The notes under the pieces are model-generated. The model was not told where the DNA came from. It was given only the letters and a program-made list of their open reading frames with translations, and searched no databases. This document shows, one piece after another, positions 56,744-64,000 of a stretch of 64,000 nt of DNA. This DNA comes from Pseudarthrobacter sp. MM222 (GTDB taxonomy: Bacteria; Actinomycetota; Actinomycetes; Actinomycetales; Micrococcaceae): contig NZ_OX352321.1 of the NCBI RefSeq assembly GCF_947090775.1, positions 744,001-808,000 of the forward strand. Direction: 5' to 3'. Each line of letters starts with the position of its first letter. The stretch's first letter is position 1. Position numbers and translations under genes: made by a program.

Positions 56744-57757
56744 ATGACCAAGACCCTCCGCGTAGCTGTCATCGGCGCCGGCCGTATGGGCGCAGACCAC
56801 ATCCAGCGGCTCAACACCCGCATCCACGGCGCCGAAGTTGCCGCCGTCGTCGACGTCGACCTCGCCCGCGCCCAGGCGGCCATCGAAGGGATCCCCGGCG
56901 CCGTCGCCCTGGCCGACGCCGAGGAGGCGCTCAACAACGGAGACGTCAACGCCGTGCTGATCGCCACCCCAGGCTTCCTGCACGAGGACATCCTGCTGAA
57001 AGCGATCGCCAAGGACATTCCGATCCTTTGCGAAAAGCCGCTCACCCCGGACGCGGCCTCCGCCTGGAAGATCGTCCAGGCCGAGGAGCAGCTCGGCCAC
57101 CAGCGCATCCAGGTCGGCTTCATGCGCCGCTTCGACGCCGAATACGCCGCCCTGGGCAACATCATCCGGAACTCCGAACTCGGCGAACTGCTGATGCTGC
57201 ACCACCAGCACCGCAACCCGGCCACCCCGGCCGGCTTCACCAACGAGATGCTGATCAACGACTCCGTGGTGCACGAATTCGACGCCATCCGTTTCTTCAC
57301 CGGCGAGGAAATCACGTCCGTCCAGGTCCGGCTTGGCAAGGCCACCAGGAACGCCCCGGCCGGCCAGCACGACCCGCAGCACGTGCTGATCGAGACGGAA
57401 TCCGGGGTCCTGGCCGACGTCGAGATCTACGTCAACGCCAAGTTCGGCTACGAAGTGGGCACCCAGGCCTCCTTCGAGGACGGCATCGTCAGCATCGGCG
57501 GCGACCAGGGCCCGTATACCCGCACAGCCGGCCGCTGGGGCGGAAGCGTCACTCCGGGCTTCGAGGAGCGCTTCGGCGCCGCCTACGACGTCGAAATCCA
57601 GTCATGGGTGGACGCCGCCCTCCGCGACGAAATCGGCGGGCCCACGGCCTGGGACGGCTACGCCACCGCCGCCTGCTGCGAGGCCGGCGTCGAGGCGCAG
57701 AAGAACGGCGAAAAGGTCGCCGTCAAGCTCCACGCCAAGCCCGATCTCTACCGCTAG
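56744..57757 (+). CDS. iolG: Inositol 2-dehydrogenase
   Basis: 337 residues, GFO/IDH/MocA oxidoreductase: VIGAGRMGADHI (NAD site), CEKPLTPD (catalytic Lys), NDSVVHEFDAIRFF (catalytic Asp/His). It oxidises myo-inositol to inosose, the first step. Confidence 0.94.
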   Translation: MTKTLRVAVIGAGRMGADHIQRLNTRIHGAEVAAVVDVDLARAQAAIEGIPGAVALADAEEALNNGDVNAVLIATPGFLHEDILLKAIAKDIPILCEKPLTPDAASAWKIVQAEEQLGHQRIQVGFMRRFDAEYAALGNIIRNSELGELLMLHHQHRNPATPAGFTNEMLINDSVVHEFDAIRFFTGEEITSVQVRLGKATRNAPAGQHDPQHVLIETESGVLADVEIYVNAKFGYEVGTQASFEDGIVSIGGDQGPYTRTAGRWGGSVTPGFEERFGAAYDVEIQSWVDAALRDEIGGPTAWDGYATAACCEAGVEAQKNGEKVAVKLHAKPDLYR

Positions 57758-57762
57758 GAAGC

Positions 57763-57793
57763 ACGGGAAGGGGGACCCCAGTCCCCTTCCCGT
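57763..57793 (+). terminator. Hairpin after iolG
   Basis: ACGGGAAGGGGGAC and GTCCCCTTCCCGT pair with one bulged G. It may lower expression of the genes downstream rather than stop transcription. Confidence 0.6.
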
Positions 57794-57842
57794 TCTGTCC
57801 GTCCCCTGCACAACCTGACTGACCCACAATGGAGTGTTCCAC

Positions 57843-58715
57843 GTGAAAATCGCACTTGATCCAACGCCGTTCCACCATTCCCACAGCCTGCTCGAATTTC
57901 CCCGCGTGGTGGCGGATCTCGGCTACAAGTACATGCAGATGACCCCGCACGCCGACCTCATCCCGTTCTACAACCACCCCAAGGCCGACGACGAGCTGGT
58001 GGGCCAGCTCAACAAGGCCTGCAAGGACGCCGGGATCGAGATCGCCTCGGTCCTGCCCGTGCTCCGCTGGTCCGGGCCGGACGAGGACGCCCGCGAAGCG
58101 GCCGTCCGCTACTGGAAGCGCGCCATCCAGATCACCGTGGACCTGGGCGTCAGCACCATGAACACCGAATTCAGCGGCCGCCCGGAGAAGGCCGAGGAGT
58201 CGGAGCGTGCCTTCTACCGCTCCATGGAAGAGCTGCTGCCCATCATCGAACGCGAAGGCATCGACCTGCTGATCGATCCGCACCCGGACGACTTCGTCGA
58301 AGAGGGCCTGGCCGCGATCCGGGTGATCCGCGGCCTCAACTCCAAGAACGTCGGCCTGGTCTACGTGGCCTCGCACAGCTTCCACATGAAAAACGCGCCG
58401 CTGGACATCATGCGCGCGGCGGGGGACAAGCTCCGCCTGGTCCACGTTGCCGACACCATGGACCACCACGCCTCGCACGGCCTGCGCTACATCACAAACC
58501 CGCCCGGCAACCCGGTCCGGGTGCACCAGCACCTGAAAATCGGCGACGGCGACGTCAACTGGGACGAGTTCTTCGGCGGCCTGCAGGAAATCGGCTTCCT
58601 GGACCGGGAGGACACCGTGATGGTGTCCAGCGTCTTCGCCGAAGACGACAACGCCGCCGAGGTCTCCCGCTACCAGCTGGACACGATGAACAACTACATC
58701 GCCAAAGCACGGTAG
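57843..58715 (+). CDS. iolH: Sugar phosphate isomerase/epimerase, IolH-like
   Basis: 290 residues, TIM-barrel: [52 protein letters not shown]. It matches the IolH/IolI-like proteins in corynebacterial iol clusters; exact reaction unproven. GTG 57843 has GGAG eight bases upstream; GTG 57834 is too near it. Confidence 0.88.
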   Translation: MKIALDPTPFHHSHSLLEFPRVVADLGYKYMQMTPHADLIPFYNHPKADDELVGQLNKACKDAGIEIASVLPVLRWSGPDEDAREAAVRYWKRAIQITVDLGVSTMNTEFSGRPEKAEESERAFYRSMEELLPIIEREGIDLLIDPHPDDFVEEGLAAIRVIRGLNSKNVGLVYVASHSFHMKNAPLDIMRAAGDKLRLVHVADTMDHHASHGLRYITNPPGNPVRVHQHLKIGDGDVNWDEFFGGLQEIGFLDREDTVMVSSVFAEDDNAAEVSRYQLDTMNNYIAKAR

Positions 58716-58725
58716 CGGCCGCCCT

Positions 58726-60177
58726 ATGAAGCAAACGGACAACACGCTCACCAGTCCTTCCGCCCAGTCCGCAGTCCGCCCGGCCGGTGCTCCCGCCAAT
58801 CCCAAGGGGTTCATGCGGCGCGTGGCCCTGTTCTCGACGTTCGGCGGCCTGCTCTTCGGCTATGACACCGGCGTCATCAACGGCGCCCTGCCGTTCATGC
58901 AGCGGGACCTGGGGCTGACGCCGCTGACTGAAGGCCTGGTCACCTCGACTCTGCTGTTCGGCGCGGCCTTCGGCGCCATCACGGCCGGCCGGCTGTCCGA
59001 CCGCTTCGGCCGCCGCAAGACCATCATGGCGCTGGCCCTCGTCTTCGCCGTCTCCACCATCGGCTGCTCCCTCGCCCCCACCACGGAGCTGCTGGTGGCG
59101 GCCCGGACCATCCTGGGCCTGGCGGTGGGCGGGGCATCGGTGATTGTGCCCGTGTACCTCGCGGAGATGTCCCCGGCGGCACAGCGCGGGCGGATCGTCA
59201 CGCAGAACGAGCTCATGATCGTCACGGGCCAGTTCCTGGCGTTCACGTTCAACGCCGTACTGGGCAACGCCTTCCCGGAGGCCTCACATGTGTGGCGCTG
59301 GATGCTGGTCATCGCGACACTTCCGGCTGTGGTGCTCTGGTTCGGAATGCTGGTCCTGCCCGAAAGCCCCCGCTGGCTGGCGTCGGCCGGGCGCTTCGGC
59401 GAGGTTCTCGACGTTCTGCGCAAGACCCGCGCAGCGGCAGATGTCTCGACAGAATTCGATGAAGTGCGGCAGGCGGCCCGGGAAGACTACCAATCCAGGC
59501 TCGGAACCTTCCGAGACCTCACCGTGCCGTGGATCCGCAGGATCTTCGTGGTGGGACTCGGCATGGCGGTCATCAACCAGATCAGCGGCGTCAACGCCAT
59601 CATGTACTACGGCACCTCGATCCTCTCCAGCTCCGGCTTCGGGGACCAGGGCGCCCTGCTCGCCAACGTCGTCAACGGCGTCACGTCCGTGGTTGCCGTC
59701 ATCATCGGCATGTCCCTCATGACCAGGGTGCGCCGGAAGGCCATGCTGACCGTCGGTCTGGTTGGTACGGCATCCTCGCTCCTGGCCATTGGCCTGATTT
59801 CGATGCTGATCCCGGAAAGCATGCTCCGGGGCTACCTCGTGCTGTTGTTCATGGTTACTTTCCTGGCGTCCATGCAGTCCTGCATCGGCACGGTCACGTG
59901 GCTGACCATGTCGGAAATCTTCCCGCTGCATGTCCGCGGGATCGGCATGGGCATCTGCGTGTTCGTGCTGTGGATGATCAACTTCCTGATCGGCTTCTTC
60001 TTCCCGCAGATGGTCGCCTGGATCGGCGTTTCCACGACGTTCTTCATCTTCGTCGCCCTGCAGCTGGCAGCGATTGTCTGGGTGAAACGGGTGGTCCCGG
60101 AAACCAAGGACAAGAGCCTCGAAGACCTGGAGCACTACTTTAAGACCCTGGCCGCCAAAGAACCCGTCACCGCTTAG
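58726..60177 (+). CDS. Sugar porter MFS transporter (probable myo-inositol uptake, IolT-like)
   Basis: 483 residues, 12 helices. Sugar-porter motifs: [62 protein letters not shown]. Last gene of the iol operon, so inositol is the likely substrate. Confidence 0.92.
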   Translation: MKQTDNTLTSPSAQSAVRPAGAPANPKGFMRRVALFSTFGGLLFGYDTGVINGALPFMQRDLGLTPLTEGLVTSTLLFGAAFGAITAGRLSDRFGRRKTIMALALVFAVSTIGCSLAPTTELLVAARTILGLAVGGASVIVPVYLAEMSPAAQRGRIVTQNELMIVTGQFLAFTFNAVLGNAFPEASHVWRWMLVIATLPAVVLWFGMLVLPESPRWLASAGRFGEVLDVLRKTRAAADVSTEFDEVRQAAREDYQSRLGTFRDLTVPWIRRIFVVGLGMAVINQISGVNAIMYYGTSILSSSGFGDQGALLANVVNGVTSVVAVIIGMSLMTRVRRKAMLTVGLVGTASSLLAIGLISMLIPESMLRGYLVLLFMVTFLASMQSCIGTVTWLTMSEIFPLHVRGIGMGICVFVLWMINFLIGFFFPQMVAWIGVSTTFFIFVALQLAAIVWVKRVVPETKDKSLEDLEHYFKTLAAKEPVTA

Positions 60178-60193
60178 CCGTACCAACAGAAGG

Positions 60194-60226
60194 CCCCGCC
60201 CCGGCACTCCTTGCGGGGCGGGGTTT
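60194..60226 (+). terminator. iol operon terminator
   Basis: CCCCGCCCCG and CGGGGCGGGG form a 10-bp stem followed by TTT, 17 bases after the transporter stop. Confidence 0.85.
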
Positions 60227-60239
60227 CCGCGTTGCCGCG

Positions 60240-60689
60240 CTAGACGGCGGCGTGCAGCTTCGGGAGGGCGTCGACCAGTGCCGCCAGTTCCGGCACCGCC
60301 TGGGCCTCGGCCAGCGCACGCTCCAGCGTGGCGTCGTGGCTCGGCCGGGCCTCTTCGAGCAGCTTGATCCCGTTCGGTGTGAGCTCCGTGTAGATCCCGC
60401 GGCGGTCGTCAGCGCACAGGATCCGAGTGAGCAGGCCCCGGTCCTCGAGGCGGTTGACCAGGCGGGTGGTGGCGCTGGCGCTCAACGCGGTGGCGCGGGC
60501 CAGTTGCTGCATCCGCATGTGCCAGCCGTCCTGGCGGCTCAGCGCATCCAGCACGGTGTACTCCACGACGGACAGCTGTGCCACGGCCTGCAGCGAGCGC
60601 TCCAGCTCCGCCTCGATCAGCCCGTGCAGGGCCGCCAGGGTCCGCCAGCCTTGCGCCCGGACCTCGACGGCGTCGTCCTTGATGCCCAT
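60240..60689 (-). CDS. MarR-family regulator
   Basis: 149 residues. Winged helix with LSVVEYTVLDALSRQDGWHMRMQQLA, SASATTRLVNRLEDRGLLTR and wing ADDRRGIYTELT. Divergent from an MFS exporter with a palindromic region between, the usual layout for repression of an efflux pump. Confidence 0.9.
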   Translation of the reverse strand: MGIKDDAVEVRAQGWRTLAALHGLIEAELERSLQAVAQLSVVEYTVLDALSRQDGWHMRMQQLARATALSASATTRLVNRLEDRGLLTRILCADDRRGIYTELTPNGIKLLEEARPSHDATLERALAEAQAVPELAALVDALPKLHAAV

Positions 60690-60754
60690 CAGTTCTTCCC
60701 TTCAGATCTGCCTGCCCGCATCCCGGAATCGCCGGAACGCGGGCAGCCCACAAT

Positions 60755-60812
60755 TTAGTTGCTTGCGCGGCATACTTGCTTGTGCAACAATAAATAACGC
60801 GTCTGCAACTAA
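60755..60812. promoter_or_regulatory. Probable MarR operator region
   Basis: TTAGTTGC (60755-60762) and GCAACTAA (60805-60812) are inverted copies. Between them lies TTGC-TTGT-GCAA (60776-60787). The region is AT-rich and lies between the divergent starts. Confidence 0.55.
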
Positions 60813-60860
60813 TAGCTTACGCTTCGCTTTTCTTTCCGTACAGTTTGAAGGAGCTCCTCC

Positions 60861-62099
60861 ATGCCTATAGGCCTGATAGCACTCGCCCTCGGCGGGTTCG
60901 GGATCGGACTCACCGAGTTCGTCATCATGGGCCTGCTGCCCGAAGTGGCCGCGGACTTCCAGGTCAGCGAGGCGACCGCCGGCTGGCTCATCTCCGGCTA
61001 TGCGCTCGCTGTCGTCGTGGGCGCGCTGCTCCTGACTGCAGCCGTGACCCGATTCGAGCGCAAGCCGGTGCTGGCCGTACTGATGGTCCTGTTCATTGCG
61101 GGCAACCTTGTCTCCGCCATCGCGCCGGACTATTTGCTGATGATGATCGGCCGCATCATCGCTGCGCTCGCGCACGGCGCCTTCTTCGGCATCGGCGCCG
61201 TGGTTGCCGCCAGCATGGTCGCACCCACCAAAAAAGCCGGCGCGATCGCCATCATGTTCACCGGCCTGACGGCGGCCAACGTCCTCGGCGTCCCGTTCGG
61301 CACCATGCTGGGCCAGGCGGCCGGCTGGCGGTCCACCTTCTGGGCCATCACGGCCATCGGCGTCCTTGCGCTCGTAGGCATCCTGGCGCTGGTCCCCAAT
61401 ACGGGGTCCGGCGACACCGCCGCCTCAGGCGGCTTGCGGGGGGAACTCCGTGCCTTCCGGTCCGGCCAGGTCTGGCTCTCCATCCTCGTGACTATCCTCG
61501 GCTACGGCGGCATGTTCGGCGCCTTCACCTACATCGCCTTCACCCTCACGGAAGTCACCGGATTCTCGGCCGCCACCGTGCCGTGGCTGCTCATCCTGTT
61601 CGGCGTGGGCCTCTTTATTGGCAACACGGTGGGCGGCAAGGCGGCTGACCGGAACGTGGACCGCACGCTCCTGGTGGCGCTCTCGGCGCTGGTGGTTGTC
61701 CTTGTGGTCTTCGCCCTCACCGCTGGCAACCAGCCGATGACTATCGCCTCCATGGTGCTGCTGGGCGGCTTCGGCTTTGCCACCGTCCCCGGACTGCAGA
61801 TGCGGGTTATGAAGTACGCCACCACCGCACCCACCCTGGCGTCCGGCGCCAACATCGGTGCCTTCAATGTGGGCAACGCCCTCGGCGCGTGGATGGGCGG
61901 CGTGACCATCACCGCCGGCCTCGGCTACACCTCGCCCATCTGGGCGGGGGCCGGGATCACCCTGCTGGGCCTGGCGGTCATGGTGTTCGCGGCCGCCGCC
62001 GCGAAGCGTCACGACGCCGCAGGCATCACCTCCGAAGCCGAAGCTGACGACGCCAACGCCGCCGGCGAACGGGAGGGCGCGGAGCTGCAGGGGGCCTAG
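60861..62099 (+). CDS. MFS exporter (DHA1/AraJ-like)
   Basis: 412 residues, 12 helices. MPIGLIALALGGFGIGLTEFVIMGLLPEVA is typical of AraJ-type drug or sugar exporters; VLGVPFGTMLGQ is the helix-5 motif of antiporters. Probably controlled by the divergent MarR protein. Acidic C-terminal tail. Confidence 0.9.
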   Translation: MPIGLIALALGGFGIGLTEFVIMGLLPEVAADFQVSEATAGWLISGYALAVVVGALLLTAAVTRFERKPVLAVLMVLFIAGNLVSAIAPDYLLMMIGRIIAALAHGAFFGIGAVVAASMVAPTKKAGAIAIMFTGLTAANVLGVPFGTMLGQAAGWRSTFWAITAIGVLALVGILALVPNTGSGDTAASGGLRGELRAFRSGQVWLSILVTILGYGGMFGAFTYIAFTLTEVTGFSAATVPWLLILFGVGLFIGNTVGGKAADRNVDRTLLVALSALVVVLVVFALTAGNQPMTIASMVLLGGFGFATVPGLQMRVMKYATTAPTLASGANIGAFNVGNALGAWMGGVTITAGLGYTSPIWAGAGITLLGLAVMVFAAAAAKRHDAAGITSEAEADDANAAGEREGAELQGA

Positions 62100-62116
62100 C
62101 GCCCCTGACGGCAGTG

Positions 62117-62171
62117 CGGAGAACGACGGCGACGGCGGCACCTTGAGTGCCGCCGTCGCCGTCGTTCTCCG
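62117..62171 (+). terminator. Terminator after MFS exporter
   Basis: A perfect 25-bp stem starting CGGAGAACGACGGCGACGG, with a CTTGA loop. Confidence 0.85.
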
Positions 62172-62251
62172 GCAGTTGGGCGGCCGCGGACGAGCCTTCC
62201 ACCGGTATTTCTTTACAGACCGACGGGTATTCATTACGTGATTACATCCTA

Positions 62252-62296
62252 ATGTCAGGACAAACTCTTGACATGAGTGAGCTAAGTCACCATGAT
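62252..62296 (+). promoter_or_regulatory. Sugar ABC transporter promoter with shared operator-like motif, site 3
   Basis: ATGTCAGGACAAACT (62252-62266) runs into TTGACA (62268-62273), with CATGAT (62291-62296) 17 bases on as -10. The arrangement matches the iol promoter base for base across the motif and -35. Confidence 0.7.
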
Positions 62297-62366
62297 CAGT
62301 TGTAGATGGCTCACGGACTGACGCGATGAAGCGGTCGGCGTGGCCCGGAATCAAAGGAGATTAATC

Positions 62367-63362
62367 GTGACCAAGTTCTCGTGGCGGAAGACGGCCCTCG
62401 TGGCGGCCGTAGTACCCATGCTGGCCCTGAGCGCGTGTTCCAGCACCGGTGGCAAGCCCGCAGACTCAGGCAATGCGGCAGGCGGCGGCCAAGTCGCCTC
62501 CACGGAGCGGATCAAGATTGCCCTGATCACCCACGCCGCAGCAGGTGACACCTTCTGGGACATCGTCCGCAAGGGTGCCGAGGAGGCATCGGCTAAGGAC
62601 AACGTTGAGCTCCTCTACACGTCCGACCCCGAAGCCGGGCGCCAGGCGCAGCTCGTCCAGCAGGCGATTGACCAGAAGGTCAACGGCATCGCCGTTACGC
62701 TCGCCACACCGGATGCCCTCAAAGACGTCCTAAAGAAAGCCACCGACGCCGGCATCCCGGTTGTGAGCCTCAACGCCGGCGAGGGTGTCTCGGCGCAGCT
62801 GGGGGCGTTTACCCACTTCGGCTCGAACGAACAGCTCGCCGGTGAGGCAGTCGGGACCCGGCTCGCGGCGGAAAACTTCAAGCACCCGGTCTGCGTGATC
62901 CAGCAGCAGGGCCACGTCGGACTCGAAGCACGTTGCGCCGGCGTCAAGGCGAAGGTGCCTGGAACGGAGATTCTCTACGTCGAGGGCAAGGACATGACCT
63001 CCGTCCAGTCGACCGCGACGGCCAAGCTCCAGGCTTCTAAGGACGCCGACGTCATCATCGGCCTCGGCGCCCCCATCACCCTGACTCTCCTCAAGTCGGT
63101 CACGGACGCCGGCAGCTCTGCCAAGGTTGCAAGTTTCGACCTGAACGCGGATCTCGCCCAGAAGATCGTTGATGGTGCAGTTCTGTTCACCGTGGACCAG
63201 CAGCCGTGGCTGCAGGGCTACATGTCAGTCGACGCTATCTGGCAGAACAAGCGCGGCGGCTACAGCATTGGCGGCGGCAAGTCGGTCCTCACGGGCCCGA
63301 GCCTCGTCGACAAATCAAATGCAGCCGATGTCCTGACCTTCGCCCAGCAGGGCATCCGCTAA
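62367..63362 (+). CDS. Sugar ABC transporter substrate-binding lipoprotein
   Basis: 331 residues. Signal peptide with lipobox (ALSA-C). Periplasmic-binding fold of the ribose/inositol type (Peripla_BP_4): IKIALITHAAAGDTFWDIVRKG, IDQKVNGIAVTLATPDAL, GFD-like ASFDLNADL. GTG with perfect AAAGGAG. The promoter motif shared with iol suggests inositol or a related cyclitol as ligand. Confidence 0.92.
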   Translation: MTKFSWRKTALVAAVVPMLALSACSSTGGKPADSGNAAGGGQVASTERIKIALITHAAAGDTFWDIVRKGAEEASAKDNVELLYTSDPEAGRQAQLVQQAIDQKVNGIAVTLATPDALKDVLKKATDAGIPVVSLNAGEGVSAQLGAFTHFGSNEQLAGEAVGTRLAAENFKHPVCVIQQQGHVGLEARCAGVKAKVPGTEILYVEGKDMTSVQSTATAKLQASKDADVIIGLGAPITLTLLKSVTDAGSSAKVASFDLNADLAQKIVDGAVLFTVDQQPWLQGYMSVDAIWQNKRGGYSIGGGKSVLTGPSLVDKSNAADVLTFAQQGIR

Positions 63363-63372
63363 CAGTCCGCTG

Positions 63373-63398
63373 GCCGGGCCGGCCAACGCCGGCCCGGC
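63373..63398 (+). other. Intercistronic hairpin between binding protein and permease genes
   Basis: GCCGGGCCGGC-CAAC-GCCGGCCCGGC, a perfect 11-bp stem. Such hairpins after a binding-protein gene often stabilise its mRNA so that it is made in excess over the permease. Confidence 0.65.
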
Positions 63399-63414
63399 AG
63401 CAAGGAGAATCATC

Positions 63415-64000
63415 ATGACCATCACCCAGACAACAAAGACAAAGACAAGGTCGGCTGCGGCCGATGAGCGTGTCGCCAGGCGCAGTCCGTTCCAGAAACT
63501 CCTCGGCCGGCCTGAGATCGGTGCCCTGGTGGGCGCAATCGTCCTGTTCGTCTTCTTCGCGTTGGTTTCCCCGACGTTTACCCAGCCGAATGCCTTCGCG
63601 ACCGTGCTGTACGGTTCCTCCACGATCGGGATCATGGCCGTGGGGGTGTCCTTGCTGATGATTGGCGGGGAGTTCGACCTTTCCACCGGTGTCGCCGTGA
63701 TCTCCTCGGCGCTGACGGCGTCCATGTTCAGCTGGTACTTCAGCACGAACGTCTGGGTCGGTGTCGGCCTGGCGCTGCTGGTGTCGGTGGGCATCGGCTA
63801 CATCAACGGCTGGATCCTGATGAAGACCAAGCTGCCCAGCTTCATCGTCACCCTGGCCACCTTCCTGATGCTGACCGGCCTGAACCTGGGCCTGACCCGG
63901 CTGATCGGCGGCGGGGTGTCCTCCCCCTCGATTTCGAACATGGACGGTTTCAAGTCCGCGCAGGCGGTGTTTGCCTCCTCGGTGAGGATTGCCGGCGTTG
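63415..64000 (+). CDS. Sugar ABC transporter permease, RbsC-like (cut by window end)
   Basis: First 195 codons of a BPD_transp_2 permease. A basic N-terminus (MTITQTTKTKTRSAAADE) is followed by membrane helices with TIGIMAVGVSLLMIGGEFDLSTG and LPSFIVTLATFLMLTGLNLG, hallmarks of ribose/inositol permeases. AAGGAG lies upstream of ATG 63415. The ATPase gene is expected beyond the window. Confidence 0.92.
   Translation, partial: MTITQTTKTKTRSAAADERVARRSPFQKLLGRPEIGALVGAIVLFVFFALVSPTFTQPNAFATVLYGSSTIGIMAVGVSLLMIGGEFDLSTGVAVISSALTASMFSWYFSTNVWVGVGLALLVSVGIGYINGWILMKTKLPSFIVTLATFLMLTGLNLGLTRLIGGGVSSPSISNMDGFKSAQAVFASSVRIAGV

Overview
The window is a stretch of chromosome from a high-GC Gram-positive bacterium. 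The best fit is an Arthrobacter/Pseudarthrobacter-type member of the Micrococcaceae (Actinomycetota). The signs are very high GC coding DNA, frequent GTG starts, a bacterial XPB helicase, DUF3263, DUF3027 and WXG100 proteins, a DtxR-type regulator, actinobacterial c-di-AMP (ydaO-type) riboswitches and a Corynebacterium-like inositol (iol) cluster. No phage, transposase, rRNA or CRISPR array is visible. There is one tRNA, tRNA-Arg(CCT).

Layout. 1-6.6 kb: uracil-DNA glycosylase (cut by the window edge), DUF3263 and LytR_C proteins, a cold-shock protein overlapping a lipoprotein gene, groEL without groES behind two tandem CIRCE operators, and an RNase HI-DUF4440 fusion. 6.7-13.8 kb (minus strand): a solo WXG100 protein, a two-component system, the XPB helicase, its helicase-associated partner and a small membrane protein. 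14-17.6 kb: extended cold-shock protein, DUF3027, MFS exporter, SerC. 17.8-21.3 kb: DtxR-type regulator, then two c-di-AMP riboswitches controlling secreted cell-wall hydrolases, with a small unexplained ORF between the second switch and its hydrolase. 21.4-25.4 kb: HNH protein and a molybdenum-cofactor/formate-dehydrogenase maturation run (MobA-like, DUF6457, MoeA, FdhD). 25.5-28.5 kb: GH38 alpha-mannosidase. 28.8-31.1 kb: an HTH gene with two paralogous membrane-protein genes. 31.2-34.9 kb: ABC-F protein and ABC exporter behind a strong hairpin. 34.9-36.8 kb: NUDIX, DUF6314, tRNA and a DUF998 protein. 37-39.2 kb: a repeat-containing protein overlapping an intact GGDEF-EAL c-di-GMP enzyme. 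39.2-40.7 kb: a secreted peptide precursor with four 12-residue GWWPDAK repeats, divergent from a TPR-only protein. 40.7-42.9 kb: three copies of a nested-palindrome repeat around a membrane protein and an inositol-monophosphatase-like gene. 42.9-47.9 kb: pcrA and sucCD. 48-50 kb: ArsR, two AHSA1-type proteins, a tautomerase. 50.2-60.2 kb: myo-inositol catabolism (iolC, Cgl0159-type aldolase, iolD, mmsA, iolE, iolG, iolH-like, MFS transporter). 60.2-62.1 kb: MarR and a divergent MFS exporter. 62.4-64 kb: sugar ABC transporter (binding protein, permease cut by the window end).

How genes work together. The iol genes would take inositol through inosose, trihydroxycyclohexanedione and 2-deoxy-5-keto-gluconate-6-phosphate to malonate semialdehyde and acetyl-CoA. 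A 14-base motif (ATGTCAGKACAAAC) next to three promoters links the iol operon, the sugar ABC transporter and the tautomerase, so the ABC system is probably a second inositol or cyclitol importer. The two riboswitches tie cell-wall hydrolysis to c-di-AMP. The most novel-looking locus is the repeat-peptide precursor beside the TPR protein. Its layout suggests secreted multi-copy peptides with a cytosolic TPR receptor, which is an inference from architecture only.
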